Assembly (NCBI GenBank): GCA_016715795.1
Contig: JADJXP010000002.1
Location: 1,116,001 to 1,180,000 of the forward strand
Direction of reading: 5' to 3'
Origin: Chloracidobacterium sp.
GTDB lineage: Bacteria > Acidobacteriota > Blastocatellia > Pyrinomonadales > Pyrinomonadaceae
DNA length: 64,000 nucleotides
Shown here: positions 1 through 9,729 of the stretch, in pieces
How the letters are laid out: each line of letters starts with the position of its first letter
Numbering within the stretch: position 1 is the first letter of the stretch
The notes under the pieces: generated by a model
Told to the model about the DNA's origin: nothing
Databases searched by the model: none
Seen by the model: the letters and a program-made list of their open reading frames with translations, nothing else
Program-made: the position numbers and the translations under genes

Positions 1-144
1 GCACAAACCGAACGAGACGCCGCCAAACGGTCGAAGAATCTTGGCCGCTTCCAGTCGATCCTGGAGATCGCGGTCTTGGCGCAACGCGGTGAATGTGGCA
101 AGGCCCGTCCGATGGCCGATGATTACAAGACGCGTTACCGCTGA
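1..144 (+). CDS. C-terminal end of an upstream protein (partial)
   Basis: Frame 1 is open from the window edge for 47 codons and closes with TGA at 142-144. The peptide is basic and hydrophilic and ends in DDYKTRYR. The next gene begins about 40 bases later on the same strand, so this may be the end of a preceding operon member. There is too little sequence to name a family, and chance openness over 47 codons is possible in GC-rich DNA. Confidence 0.4.
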   Translation, partial: AQTERDAAKRSKNLGRFQSILEIAVLAQRGECGKARPMADDYKTRYR

Positions 145-185
145 CCGCATTGACCACGCGAAAGCCTTTGGCGAAAATAGGAATT

Positions 186-1205
186 ATGCGGTGTCAGCTA
201 TTCTTCACGTTCGCGGCCATATTCCTTCTCGGTTCAGCGGCGACGGCGCAGGTTGACGACATCTGCAGGGAATTCGGATACACGCCCACACTCGACTTTC
301 AGCTTCTGAAGACACCGTATGTCTTCGGCCGCGTCATTGTGAAAGGAGTCGAGCCGAATGCAAAGTTTCCGTCGGTGACGATCAACTTTATCGATCCGCA
401 GCAGGCCAACCGACGAATAGCCGTCGATCGGCGAGGGAACTACTGTTTTCGCCGAAGCTCGCTCGGCGGGACGCTGATCGTAGAGGTCGAGGGAACGGAA
501 ACGGCCCGTCGCGTCGTTTCTTCCGTTGGCCCTGCACATCATCGGGAGGACTTTGAACTTGAGGTCCGCCAGGCCCAGGCACTGCCGCCGTCGGTCATTT
601 CGGCAAAGTTCTACCGGCCTCCAAACGATCGCACGGTGCCGCTTTATCGCGCGGCGGCCGAGGCTGAGACGGCGGGACGTATTGATGATGCGATCGCGGC
701 GGTTAAGGAAATCGTCGGCACTGATCGTGACGATTTTGTTGCCTGGTCCAAGCTTGGCTCGCTATATCTAGGGCGTGGCGCGCTCAGGGAGGCCGAGAAT
801 GCATTTCGCCGCGCGTTGGAGGTCCGAGGCGACTACACGCCGGCATTGGTCAATCTCGGCACCGTGGCGGCGATTCAGAAATACTATCCGGCGGCGATTG
901 TGCTCTTTCAGGAGGCGATCAAGACCGACCCGAGCTCAGCCCGCATTTATCGGCTGCTTGGCGAAGCATATCTGCAGAACAAACAAGGCACACTAGGCTT
1001 AGCCGCTCTGGACAAGGCCCTCGAACTCGACCCGCAAGGCATGGCTGAATGCCATCTGCTAAAAGCACGCCTCTACGACCTCGCCGGCGCGAAGCACTTA
1101 GCGACAGCCGAATATCGGGCCTTTTTGACGAAGGTGCCCGACTATCCGGACAAGGCGAAGTTAGAGCAGTACATCAAGGACAATCCAGCAAGGCCCGGCG
1201 GGTAA
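186..1205 (+). CDS. Secreted TPR-repeat protein
   Basis: Exported protein of about 339 residues. The frame extends upstream to 150, but ATG 186 is preferred because it opens directly on a signal peptide (MRCQLFFTFAAIFLLGSAATAQ). Residues about 25-130 form a beta-rich domain resembling a carboxypeptidase-regulatory-like fold (weak call). Residues about 155-320 contain at least four tetratricopeptide repeats, for example AWSKLGSLYLGRGALREAEN and PALVNLGTVAAIQKYYPAAI. TPRs serve as protein-protein scaffolds, so a periplasmic binding role is likely. No catalytic motif is visible and the partner is unknown. Confidence 0.8.
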   Translation: MRCQLFFTFAAIFLLGSAATAQVDDICREFGYTPTLDFQLLKTPYVFGRVIVKGVEPNAKFPSVTINFIDPQQANRRIAVDRRGNYCFRRSSLGGTLIVEVEGTETARRVVSSVGPAHHREDFELEVRQAQALPPSVISAKFYRPPNDRTVPLYRAAAEAETAGRIDDAIAAVKEIVGTDRDDFVAWSKLGSLYLGRGALREAENAFRRALEVRGDYTPALVNLGTVAAIQKYYPAAIVLFQEAIKTDPSSARIYRLLGEAYLQNKQGTLGLAALDKALELDPQGMAECHLLKARLYDLAGAKHLATAEYRAFLTKVPDYPDKAKLEQYIKDNPARPGG

Positions 1206-1298
1206 CCTAAGCCAGTTGGCCGGTCGCCATCTGTATTTGTTTTGTAACACTTTCCAAAAGGCATTGCGCCCAAGAGAGCATAGGAGTACCGTGAGCCT

Positions 1299-2783
1299 AT
1301 GAAGGTCCTTCTCGTCTATCCTGAATTTCCCGACACATACTGGAGTTTCAAGCACGCTCTCGCATTCGAGGGAAAGCGTGCAGCATTCCCGCCGCTTGGC
1401 TTGATGACCGTCTCGTCGATGCTTCCGCCTGCATGGGAGAGGCGGCTCATTGACATGAATGTCGGTGAACTGACCGACGCCGATATCGAATGGGCCGACA
1501 TGGTATTCCTAAGCGCAATGATCGTGCAAAACGTCTCGCTTGAGAAGGTTGCCGGGCGTGTCCGTTCGCTTGGGAAAAGGATCGTCGTCGGCGGTCCTTA
1601 CGTGTCGACCAGTTCTGAAAGCCTTCCGGATGCCGATCATATCTTCATCGGCGAGGCCGAAGAAACCCTGCCCGAATTCATTCGCGACCTTGAGCTTGGC
1701 ATTCCCGAGAAAGTTTACAGGGCGGCCGAGCGTCCGTCACTTCACGCGACGCCGCCGCCCGATTTTGGGCTCATCGATATGAGCAAATACAGCGCGCTCA
1801 GCGTGCAGTATTCGCGGGGCTGCCCGTTCAATTGCGAGTTTTGCGACATTATCGAGATCTACGGCCGCGTCCCACGAACCAAGACCAACCATCAGATGCT
1901 CGCTGAACTTGACGCTCTACGCGATGGGGGCTGGCGCGGACTGGTCTTTATTGTTGATGATAATTTCATTGGAAACAGGAAGAACGTCCGGCTCTTCATG
2001 CCTGATCTGGTCGACTGGTCACGGACGAATGGATTTCCATTCTCATTCATCACAGAGGCAAGCGTTAACCTCGCGGAGGACGATGCGTTGCTCAAGCAAA
2101 TGAAGGATGCCGGGTTCCGGCGCGTATTCGTCGGGATCGAGACACCCGTCGAAGAAAGCCTGAAAGAAGCTCAGAAGGGACAAAATACGCGGCGTGCCTT
2201 AATAGATTCGATCCATAAGATCCAGAGCTACGGAATGGAGGTCATGGCCGGCTTTATAGTGGGTTTCGATAACGACCCCGAAGATATTTTCGAGCGGCAG
2301 ATGGATTTCATTCGCGATAGTGCGATCCCGCTGGCTATGGTCGGCCTGTTGTCGGCCCTGCCCGATACGCAGCTGTGGCGCAGGCTGGAAAAAGAGGGCC
2401 GGCTTAATGGCTACCACTCCGGGAACAATACCGACTGTTCTTTGAATTTTGTTCCAAAGATGAACCGAGATAGATTGATCGAAGGCTTCCAGTCGGTCCT
2501 CAAGAACATATACGGCCCGCGGCAATATTACGCAAGGGCTCTCGACTGTCTCTCGCGATTTCACAAGAATCGCATCGAACCGAGGCAATCATCTCTGATT
2601 CAGGACCTAAAGGCCTTCTATCGGATCGTCGTGACGCTTGGGATCCGCGATGAGGCCCGCCTTCAGTTCTGGAAGTATTTCTACAAGCTGGTCCGGTTTT
2701 ACCCACGCGACTTCGCGCACGGCCTGACGCTCGCGGCTATGGGATATCATTTCCGTCAGATCACCGAAAAATACTGCGTCTAG
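1299..2783 (+). CDS. B12-binding domain radical SAM protein (DUF4070 type)
   Basis: Cobalamin-dependent radical SAM enzyme of 494 residues. Residues 1-140 look like a B12-binding Rossmann domain ([15 protein letters not shown] at the start). The radical SAM cluster motif CPFNCEFC is at residues 175-182 (Cys175, Cys179, Cys182), and the barrel continues with [14 protein letters not shown] and [11 protein letters not shown]. The C-terminal 130 residues match the helical DUF4070 region of this family. Relatives act on lipids, hopanoids or tetrapyrroles, but the substrate cannot be read here. An AGGAG sits about ten bases before ATG 1299. It converges with hutU, with only 21 bases between the stops. 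Confidence 0.85.
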   Translation: MKVLLVYPEFPDTYWSFKHALAFEGKRAAFPPLGLMTVSSMLPPAWERRLIDMNVGELTDADIEWADMVFLSAMIVQNVSLEKVAGRVRSLGKRIVVGGPYVSTSSESLPDADHIFIGEAEETLPEFIRDLELGIPEKVYRAAERPSLHATPPPDFGLIDMSKYSALSVQYSRGCPFNCEFCDIIEIYGRVPRTKTNHQMLAELDALRDGGWRGLVFIVDDNFIGNRKNVRLFMPDLVDWSRTNGFPFSFITEASVNLAEDDALLKQMKDAGFRRVFVGIETPVEESLKEAQKGQNTRRALIDSIHKIQSYGMEVMAGFIVGFDNDPEDIFERQMDFIRDSAIPLAMVGLLSALPDTQLWRRLEKEGRLNGYHSGNNTDCSLNFVPKMNRDRLIEGFQSVLKNIYGPRQYYARALDCLSRFHKNRIEPRQSSLIQDLKAFYRIVVTLGIRDEARLQFWKYFYKLVRFYPRDFAHGLTLAAMGYHFRQITEKYCV

Positions 2784-2804
2784 AACCTGCTGAGTCCGTC
2801 GACC

Positions 2805-4457
2805 TCACCTTCTCATCGGGATTCTCACGTTGTTCGCGTCGGCGAACCCGATCGCCGCCTCGTAGCCGGCGTCAGCGTGGCGGATGATCCCCATTCCGGG
2901 ATCGGTGGTAAGTACTCGTTCGATCCGTTTCGCAGCCTCAGGAGTGCCATCCGCAACTATTACTTGCCCTGCATGAAGGCTGTAGCCGATGCCGACGCCG
3001 CCGCCGTGGTGAAGCGAGACCCATGTCGCGCCGCCGGCGACGTTTATCATCGCGTTGAGATACACCCAATCGGCTATGGCGTCGCTGCCATCGAGCATCG
3101 CTTCGGTCTCCCGGTTGGGCGAAGCGACCGAGCCGCAGTCGAGATGATCGCGGCCGATGACGATAGGTGCTTTCAACTCGCCGCTCGCAACCATCTCATT
3201 TAGCTTCAAACCGGCTTTCGCACGCTCGCCGTAGCCGAGCCAGCAGATCCGGGCGGGCAGTCCCTGAAATTCGACCTGCTCCTGCGCCATGGTCAACCAG
3301 CGTGCGAGATGATCGTTTTCCGGGAATAGGCTCATGATCGCTTCGTCGGTCTTGTAGATATCAGTTTTGTCCCCTGAAAGAGCAACCCAGCGAAACGGCC
3401 CGTTGCCTTGGCAAAACAGAGGTCGGATATATGCGGGCACGAAGCCGGGATAATCAAATGCGTTGGCAACGCCGTTGTCTTTTGCACGCTGTCTTAAATT
3501 ATTGCCGTAATCGAATACGACCGATCCTCGCTTCTGAAATTCGAGCATCGCCTCGACATGTCTTGCCATTGAGTCCATCGCAGCTTGTTCATACGCGCGT
3601 TGATCCATTTTGCGAAATTCGGCTGCTTCCTCGACGCAGTAACCAACAGGGATGTAGCCCATCAAAACATCGTGTGCGCTGGTCTGGTCAGTCACGACAT
3701 CCGGCAAAATGCTGCGTTCGAGCAGTTGCCAATGCACTTCTGCCGCATTGCCGCAGAGCGCAATGGACTTTGCTTCTTTTGCGGCGACCGCCGCTTGAGC
3801 CTGGGCAATTGCGTCGTCGAGATCTTTCGCCGCGACATCGACTTGCTTCAATTGCAAACGTCTCTCAATTCGCCACGGATCGACATCGACGAGCAATCCG
3901 ACGCCGCCATTGAATGTGATCGCCTGCGCCTGGGCTCCACCCATCTCGCCTAGTCCGGCGGTGAGAACAAGTTTGCCCGCAAGATCACCCCAGCCATGCT
4001 GCCTTGCAAGTGAACCAAAGGTCTCGTAAGTTCCCTGCAAGATGCCTTGTGTGCCGATATAAATCCATGAACCGGCCGTCATTTGGCCGTACATCATCAG
4101 TCCGTCGCGTTCGTATTGATCAAACTGCTCTTGTGTCGCCCAATGCGGAACAATGTTGGAGTTCGCGAGTAAAACTCGCGGTGCATCGGTGTGAGACTTG
4201 AACACACCAACCGGCTTGCCGGATTGGATTAACAGAGTTTCGTCAGGTTCAAGCTCTCGCAAACTTCGCAGTATTGCGTCATAGCTCTCCCAGTTTCGCG
4301 CGGCCCGCCCGCGTCCGCCATAAACGATCAGATTCTCCGGATCGAACGCAACCTCGGAGTTGAGATTATTCTGGATCATTCGGTAGGCTGCTTCAATCAG
4401 CCAGTTTTTGCAGGAGAGTTGAGTTCCAACCGGCGCTTTAATAGTTCGAACTGTCAT
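2805..4457 (-). CDS. hutU: Urocanate hydratase
   Basis: Second enzyme of histidine degradation: converts urocanate to 4-imidazolone-5-propionate using NAD+ as an electrophile. At 550 residues it is full length for the family, and recognisable family blocks run throughout: [15 protein letters not shown] near the N terminus, [11 protein letters not shown] (NAD-binding glycine-rich stretch) and [16 protein letters not shown] near the C terminus. It is encoded opposite to hutI and hutH, which lie 1.7 kb away beyond two unrelated genes, so the pathway is split into at least two transcription units here. No hutC-type repressor gene is nearby. Confidence 0.97.
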   Translation of the reverse strand: MTVRTIKAPVGTQLSCKNWLIEAAYRMIQNNLNSEVAFDPENLIVYGGRGRAARNWESYDAILRSLRELEPDETLLIQSGKPVGVFKSHTDAPRVLLANSNIVPHWATQEQFDQYERDGLMMYGQMTAGSWIYIGTQGILQGTYETFGSLARQHGWGDLAGKLVLTAGLGEMGGAQAQAITFNGGVGLLVDVDPWRIERRLQLKQVDVAAKDLDDAIAQAQAAVAAKEAKSIALCGNAAEVHWQLLERSILPDVVTDQTSAHDVLMGYIPVGYCVEEAAEFRKMDQRAYEQAAMDSMARHVEAMLEFQKRGSVVFDYGNNLRQRAKDNGVANAFDYPGFVPAYIRPLFCQGNGPFRWVALSGDKTDIYKTDEAIMSLFPENDHLARWLTMAQEQVEFQGLPARICWLGYGERAKAGLKLNEMVASGELKAPIVIGRDHLDCGSVASPNRETEAMLDGSDAIADWVYLNAMINVAGGATWVSLHHGGGVGIGYSLHAGQVIVADGTPEAAKRIERVLTTDPGMGIIRHADAGYEAAIGFADANNVRIPMRR

Positions 4458-4579
4458 AAACGATAGGTGGCGGCAATGGTGATTATCCTTGAAAGGTCAA
4501 TTTTTTTCCAATCATTCCAATGAGATTGCGTGCTAATATTCGTAAGATTCACCACAGCGTTGGAGAGAAAATAACCCGT

Positions 4580-5056
4580 ATGTGCAAAACAATTCTATTG
4601 GTATCGCTAACCTTGCTTTTTTCTTGCGTCTCCTCTGCTCAGGTTGTCGATACCCCACAATCCGTTTTCGACGCCGAGCTTGCGAAAAAGGTCGGTGCCG
4701 ACGATTACGGGATGCGCAACTATATCTTCTGCATATTGAAGACCGGCCCCAAGGACGCATCCATTACGGACAAAAAGCAGCGGGATGAGATCTTCGCGGG
4801 ACATATGGCAAACATGGGCAGACTCGCAAACGAAGGCAAGCTTGCGCTGGCCGGCCCGTTTAGCACCAATGATCGCGGTTATCGAGGCATCTTTATCTTA
4901 AATGCTACGACGGTTGAGGAAGCTCGCAAGTTCGTGGATACGGATCCTGTAATCAAATCTGGAATGATGATTGCCGAATTAACACCCTGGTACGGATCAG
5001 CAGCGACGATGCTGATCAATGAAGCTCATAAAAAAGTCGCAAAAAAGGCCCTTTAG
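4580..5056 (+). CDS. Secreted YCII-related domain protein
   Basis: About 158 residues. The frame is open from 4520, but ATG 4580 starts a clear signal peptide (MCKTILLVSLTLLFSCVSSAQ) and is preferred. The mature part has the YciI-like dimeric alpha/beta barrel pattern: LANEGKLALAGPFSTNDRGY followed by IFILNATTVEEARKFVDTDP and an AELTPWY ending. YciI-type domains are often fused or linked to enzymes, and the function of exported members is unknown. It diverges from hutU (about 120 bases between starts) and converges on the methyltransferase gene. Confidence 0.75.
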   Translation: MCKTILLVSLTLLFSCVSSAQVVDTPQSVFDAELAKKVGADDYGMRNYIFCILKTGPKDASITDKKQRDEIFAGHMANMGRLANEGKLALAGPFSTNDRGYRGIFILNATTVEEARKFVDTDPVIKSGMMIAELTPWYGSAATMLINEAHKKVAKKAL

Positions 5057-5058
5057 TG

Positions 5059-6063
5059 CTATTTCTCTGAAATAACCAGGTGCTGTGGAGTCGGAGGCAG
5101 CGGGATTTGCAGGTTTTTGCTGAATCCGGCGTCTTCAAATATTATGGTTAACTCTTTGAAGGTGTAGGCGTCACCGGCTGGCGTCGCGGCCAGCATGACT
5201 AGCGAGAAGAGAGCTTCCGCAGGCGGCGACACGCGGTCGTCGTTGGGGATAAATTCCAAAGTGATCGCCTTGCCGTCAGGTCTCAAAGCGGTATTCACCT
5301 TCTTCATAAAGACCGTGCAGGTTTCGGCATCAAAATGGTGCAAAAAGTTGGTAACGAGCACCACATCATACCCGTCGCCGAAATCCACGTCGAACGCGTT
5401 TCCTTCGATCAGGTGATGCCGGTCGCCAACTCCCATTTGATTCGCATTCTGGGTCGCCACCGTCAGAACGTTGGCCCAATCGACTGCGACGATTTCGGCA
5501 TTCGGGAACTGCTGCGCGATCGTGATGCCGAAAATACCGTGGCCGGCGGCGATATCCAGAACCTTCAGCTTCGTGTCCTGTTTGTAGCCGAGGTTGCTGG
5601 CTATAGCCATCGCCGACGGCACCATCATCGGCATCATCGCTTTTGCAAACGTAACCCACATCGGGCTGTCCGGATCCATCGAAGCTTCGCCCTGGATTCT
5701 GGAACCACCCGCCCGCACCGCATTTGTAAGGTCGTCGTAGCCCCGAACCTGGCCTTCTGACATAAGGAATTCCACCGTCGACCCCAAATAGGTTTGCTGG
5801 TTCCTATCCAGAAATACAGCCGCCATCTCCGAGAGGCCATACTCATTACCAGTCTTTGTCAAAAAGCCGTGGACGGTGAATACGTCGGCCAGAATGCGAA
5901 TGCCGCGTTCCGCCGCTCCGCAGGCTTCTGCAATTCCGGCGGCCGTTTTGTGGCCCTCAGCGATTTTTGTGAACATCTCCAGCTCAATGGCCGTTTTGTA
6001 TGCGGCCGATTGCTGAAATCCGGTCATTATCTGCCAGATGGGTGAAGGGTCGGGATGACTCAT
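5059..6063 (-). CDS. SAM-dependent O-methyltransferase (plant-like dimerising family)
   Basis: 334 residues in two parts. An N-terminal winged-helix dimerisation domain covers about residues 10-100 (AAYKTAIELEMFTKIAEG, then GIRILADVFTVHGFLTK). A class I methyltransferase domain follows, with SAM motif I at VLDIAAGHGIFGITIAQQFP and NFLHHFDAETC downstream. This is the architecture of acetylserotonin/polyketide O-methyltransferases such as CrtF, so a small hydroxylated acceptor is expected but unidentified. Start supported by AGGAGAA seven bases upstream of ATG 6063. It sits between the two hut loci without obvious pathway relation. Confidence 0.85.
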   Translation of the reverse strand: MSHPDPSPIWQIMTGFQQSAAYKTAIELEMFTKIAEGHKTAAGIAEACGAAERGIRILADVFTVHGFLTKTGNEYGLSEMAAVFLDRNQQTYLGSTVEFLMSEGQVRGYDDLTNAVRAGGSRIQGEASMDPDSPMWVTFAKAMMPMMVPSAMAIASNLGYKQDTKLKVLDIAAGHGIFGITIAQQFPNAEIVAVDWANVLTVATQNANQMGVGDRHHLIEGNAFDVDFGDGYDVVLVTNFLHHFDAETCTVFMKKVNTALRPDGKAITLEFIPNDDRVSPPAEALFSLVMLAATPAGDAYTFKELTIIFEDAGFSKNLQIPLPPTPQHLVISEK

Positions 6064-6200
6064 GGTTAATTTCTCCTATTGCGTGTTTGCCCGCGAATTA
6101 TAACAAAAATGACGGCAGAATTTGATTTTTCGAGGTGCCTAATTGCCGGGAGCGTTGTGATAGTATTTCATTCTTGAGTGCCATCCAGATCGTAAATTCC

Positions 6201-7478
6201 GTGAAAGCAGACCTCATCATCTCGAACATCGGGCAGTTGGTCACCTGCGCCTCCGCGAGCCTGCCCAAACGCGGCGAAGCGATGCGCGATGTCGGCATAA
6301 TCGAGAACGGCGCGGTCGCCATATCGGAAGGGCTTTTCGCGGCTGTTGGGCCATCCGACGATGTTTTGGGGAAGTACGAGTCGGATGAAGTCATAGACGT
6401 CGGAGGTCGAGTTGTTTGCCCGGGCTTTGTTGATCCGCACACGCATATCGCCTACGCCGGTGACCGGCTGAATGAGTTTGAGCTAAAGATCAAAGGCGCC
6501 GAATATCTTGAGATACTCGCGGCGGGCGGCGGTATTCTGTCGACGGTAAAGGCGACGCGTGCGGCTTCGGTTGAGGAACTTGTTGAATCGGCAACACGAA
6601 GGCTCGACAAGATGCTCGTCTGCGGAACGACCACTTGCGAGATCAAGACCGGCTACGGCCTCGACACCGAGACCGAGCTAAAGATGCTCGCGGTCATCGA
6701 GATCCTTGATAACACGCACGCGATCGACATCGTGCCGACGTTCCTGGCGGCCCACACGATAGCACCTGAGTTCAAGAACGATCCCGACGCCTACGTCGCC
6801 CTGATCTGCGACGAGATGCTGCCGCTGGCGTGGAAATGGTATGAGCAGTCGCATTTTGCGAAGCAGAGACGGCCATTCTTTTGCGACGTCTTCACAGAGA
6901 GAAATGCTTTTGATCTGGAGCAATCGCGGCGAGTGCTTGAATCTGCGAGACGTATCGGATTCACCGCTAAAGCCCACGTCGATCAGTTCATAAATCTCGG
7001 CGGCTCGGAGCTTGGCATTGAGCTTGGAGCGATCTCTGTCGATCATCTCGATGCAATCTCAGGCGACGAGATCGAGCGGCTTGCTGGGAGCGAGACCGTC
7101 GGCGTCGTGATCCCGACCGAGAACTTCAACGCTGCAAAACCGCAATTCGCACCGGCGCGCAAGATGATCGACGCCGGCTGTGCGGTAGCCATTACGACCG
7201 ACTACAATCCCGGCTCGGCCCCATGCCCGTCGATGCCAATGGCAATGGCGATAGCTTGTCGTTATCAAAAGCTGCTGCCGAGCGAGGCGCTGAATGCTGC
7301 GACGATAAATGCCGCCCACGCCATCGGTTTGGGAGCGACTCATGGTTCGATCGGAGTCGGCAAACGGGCTGACCTGCTGATCTGTGAATGTAGAGATTAT
7401 CGTCAGATCACCTACGAGTTTGGCGGTAATCTGGTTGCGACAGTTCTGAAGTCGGGACGCATAACTCCGCCGGAATAA
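6201..7478 (+). CDS. hutI: Imidazolonepropionase
   Basis: Third enzyme of histidine degradation: hydrolyses 4-imidazolone-5-propionate to N-formimino-glutamate. It is an amidohydrolase-superfamily metalloenzyme. Visible motifs include the metal-binding PHTHIAYAGDR and KAHVDQFINLGGSELG. Both possible starts (6135 and 6201) are GTG. 6201 is chosen because it gives 425 residues, near the usual length, and begins with the conserved ADLIISNIGQL. Followed 90 bases later by hutH on the same strand. Confidence 0.95.
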   Translation: MKADLIISNIGQLVTCASASLPKRGEAMRDVGIIENGAVAISEGLFAAVGPSDDVLGKYESDEVIDVGGRVVCPGFVDPHTHIAYAGDRLNEFELKIKGAEYLEILAAGGGILSTVKATRAASVEELVESATRRLDKMLVCGTTTCEIKTGYGLDTETELKMLAVIEILDNTHAIDIVPTFLAAHTIAPEFKNDPDAYVALICDEMLPLAWKWYEQSHFAKQRRPFFCDVFTERNAFDLEQSRRVLESARRIGFTAKAHVDQFINLGGSELGIELGAISVDHLDAISGDEIERLAGSETVGVVIPTENFNAAKPQFAPARKMIDAGCAVAITTDYNPGSAPCPSMPMAMAIACRYQKLLPSEALNAATINAAHAIGLGATHGSIGVGKRADLLICECRDYRQITYEFGGNLVATVLKSGRITPPE

Positions 7479-7480
7479 GG

Positions 7481-7537
7481 GAAAAGTGATAAGTTAGACT
7501 TGAAAAGGGACATCTCATTTTTCACTTACTACTTTTC
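7481..7537. repeat. Imperfect inverted repeat between hutI and hutH
   Basis: GAAAAGTGATAAGT (7481-7494) is mirrored by ACTTACTACTTTTC (7524-7537), 12 of 14 positions pairing, with a 29-base loop. It could be a transcript hairpin or a remnant of a small palindromic element. It fills most of the 90-base hutI-hutH gap. Confidence 0.4.
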
Positions 7538-7568
7538 ACGTATCTTGGAGGCCTATACTTAAAAACGA

Positions 7569-9092
7569 ATGAACGAAATTGTTCTCGACGGCGAGAGCCT
7601 GACATTTGAACAAGTCGTGTCGGTCGCTTACGGTAAGCCGGGTGAGCCGCGTGTTGCGTTGTCTGAAAAAGCAAAACAACAGGTAAACGCTTGTGCGGCA
7701 GCGGTGCAGACTTTGCTTGACCGCGGCGAGATCGCGTATGGGATCACGACGGGCTTTGGCGCGTTTAAGGACAAGATCATCAGCCGTGAAGAGGTTGGGC
7801 AGCTCCAGCGCAACGTGGTCGTAAGCCATGCCGTTGGCGTCGGCGATCCGCTTGATACGGCGACAGTGCGCTCGGTCATGCTTATCCGGGCAAATACGCT
7901 GGCCCGCGGATTCTCAGGTATCAGGCTCGAGACGCTTGAACTGATCCTCGAATGTCTGAATCGCGGCGTTCATCCCGTGATTCCCGAAAAGGGAAGTCTC
8001 GGTGCGAGCGGCGATCTCGCGCCGTTGGCGCATTTTGCGTGCGTGCTGATCGGCGAGGGCGAGGCGGAGTTTGAGGGCGTGGCGATGTCAGGTGGTGAGG
8101 CCCTGTCCAAGGCAGGGCTGTCGCCGGTGACGCTCGCCACAAAAGAAGGCCTCGCCCTGACGAATGGCACGACCGTGATGACCGCGATCGGCATTCTCGA
8201 AACCGCGAAGGCCAGGAAGCTCGCCGAGCTTGCGGACGTCAGCGGCTGCCTGAGCCTTGAAGCGCTGAATGGGACGATCCTTGCGTTTGACGAGCGCATC
8301 CACGCCTTGCGCCCGCATCCGCGACAGATAGAGTGCGCGGCAAATTTAAGAAGAATACTCGACGGCAGCGAGTTTGTCCGCGAATTTGACCCGACAAATG
8401 TTCAGGACGCGTACACGCTGCGGTGCATGCCGCAGGTCCATGGAGCCTGCCGCGATGCAGTTCTATATACCGAATGGCTGCTAAACCTTGAGCTGAATGC
8501 CGTTACGGATAATCCGTTGATCTTTGCGGACGGTGCCGATATCGAGGTAGTAAGCGGGGGTAATTTCCACGGCGAACCGCTGGCTCTGGCATTCGATTAT
8601 CTGGCGATCGCCTTGGCAGAGTTGGGCAACATTTCGGAACGCCGAATAATGCGCCTTACAGATGAGGCATCGAACTCGCATGTGCTGCCTGCATTTTTGA
8701 CTGAACACGGCGGGCTAAACTCCGGATTTATGATCGTGCAATACACTGCCGCCGCCCTTTGTACGGAGAACAAGGTGCTCGCTCATCCGGCGAGCGTCGA
8801 TACGATCCCGTCGTCGGCAAATGTCGAAGATCACGTGTCGATGGGAGCTACGGCTGCAGTAAAGCTGCGGCAGGTCGCCAATAATGTCGAACACGTCCTC
8901 GCTATCGAGCTTATGTGTGCGGCACAAGGGATCGACTTTCGCAAGAAGCAGATCGGAAAAGACAGATCACTCGGTCGCGGCACGCTGCCTATCTATGATG
9001 CTATACGCAGTCGCATACCTTTTGTTGAAAGGGATGAGTATATGAAGCCACACATCGATGCGGCCCTAGGAATTGTCCGTGACTGGCGGTGA
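7569..9092 (+). CDS. hutH: Histidine ammonia-lyase
   Basis: First step of histidine degradation: removes ammonia from L-histidine to give trans-urocanate. 507 residues, the normal size. The self-processing Ala-Ser-Gly triad that forms the MIO prosthetic group is at residues 146-148 within KGSLGASGDLAPLAH. Other family blocks include YGITTGFGAF, QRNVVVSHAVG and NFHGEPLALAFDYL. No strong Shine-Dalgarno is visible (GGAG lies about 20 bases upstream of the ATG). Co-directional with hutI and probably co-transcribed. Confidence 0.97.
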   Translation: MNEIVLDGESLTFEQVVSVAYGKPGEPRVALSEKAKQQVNACAAAVQTLLDRGEIAYGITTGFGAFKDKIISREEVGQLQRNVVVSHAVGVGDPLDTATVRSVMLIRANTLARGFSGIRLETLELILECLNRGVHPVIPEKGSLGASGDLAPLAHFACVLIGEGEAEFEGVAMSGGEALSKAGLSPVTLATKEGLALTNGTTVMTAIGILETAKARKLAELADVSGCLSLEALNGTILAFDERIHALRPHPRQIECAANLRRILDGSEFVREFDPTNVQDAYTLRCMPQVHGACRDAVLYTEWLLNLELNAVTDNPLIFADGADIEVVSGGNFHGEPLALAFDYLAIALAELGNISERRIMRLTDEASNSHVLPAFLTEHGGLNSGFMIVQYTAAALCTENKVLAHPASVDTIPSSANVEDHVSMGATAAVKLRQVANNVEHVLAIELMCAAQGIDFRKKQIGKDRSLGRGTLPIYDAIRSRIPFVERDEYMKPHIDAALGIVRDWR

Positions 9093-9116
9093 GATCTCAA
9101 ATCTGAGCGAAGCGAA

Positions 9117-9193
9117 TGGTACACCCTGCAGGACTCAAACCTGCGACCTTCTGATCCGAAGTCAGACGCTCTATTCAACTGAGCTAAGGGTGC
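9117..9193 (-). tRNA. tRNA-Arg (anticodon TCG)
   Basis: 77 bases on the minus strand. The acceptor stem GCACCCT pairs with AGGGTGT (one G-T wobble), the anticodon arm is TCTGA-CTTCGGA-TCAGA with anticodon TCG reading CGA, and the T arm is GCAGG-TTTGAGT-CCTGC. The 3' ACCA is encoded in the DNA. It lies just downstream of hutH on the opposite strand. Confidence 0.95.
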
Positions 9194-9241
9194 ACGCTCG
9201 GATTGATTCTATTTGGTCGAACGGGGCTTTGCAAGGCTCGT

Positions 9242-9643
9242 CTATTTTGCCTGCAAGGTGCGGACGTGGCCGACGACGAGCTTGATCTGAGCTTCGGTTA
9301 GTTCGTCAATGAAAGCGGGCATTCCTTCATCGGGCACACCGTCAGTGATGTAGTTGGCCAGTTGCTCGTCGGTCTTGCCTTTCATTTTGGCAGAGGTGAG
9401 ATCCTCAGGTTTGAGGTTCTTGCCTTTGACGGTCACTTTGCCACCCTTGCCTGTTTCCTTATGACAGATCATGCAGTGCATGGCGAAAAGTTCCTTGCCG
9501 TCGGCTACTGATGGTTGAGGCGAAGGGGCTGAAGCGACATTGACAGGTGTTTTGGCAGCGTTTGGTGCAGGCGTCGGGCCGCTGCAGGCGATCGAAAAGA
9601 CGAGGCCTGCGACTAAAGAAAAACAGAACGCGAATGATCTCAT
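9242..9643 (-). CDS. Monohaem cytochrome c lipoprotein
   Basis: 133 residues. The N terminus MRSFAFCFSLVAGLVFSIAC ends in a lipobox-like cysteine, followed by a low-complexity Pro/Ala linker that would tether the domain to the membrane. A single haem site CMICH lies at about residues 56-60, and a likely axial methionine is in DEGMPAF. This is the class I cytochrome c / cytochrome cbb3-like fold and should shuttle electrons at the outer face of a membrane. A GGAGGAG precedes the start. Divergent from the penicillin acylase homologue. Confidence 0.85.
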   Translation of the reverse strand: MRSFAFCFSLVAGLVFSIACSGPTPAPNAAKTPVNVASAPSPQPSVADGKELFAMHCMICHKETGKGGKVTVKGKNLKPEDLTSAKMKGKTDEQLANYITDGVPDEGMPAFIDELTEAQIKLVVGHVRTLQAK

Positions 9644-9729
9644 TGACTCCTCCGAATTGTGGCTAGAACTTTGAAAGAGTTTAACGTATCGTCAAGTACA
9701 GAACCAACGTTCGTGTCTCACTTCAGCAT

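Noticed and set aside
41..256. 71-residue ORF at the window start
   Set aside because: Arg-rich, overlaps both the likely partial upstream gene and the signal peptide of the TPR protein in other frames.
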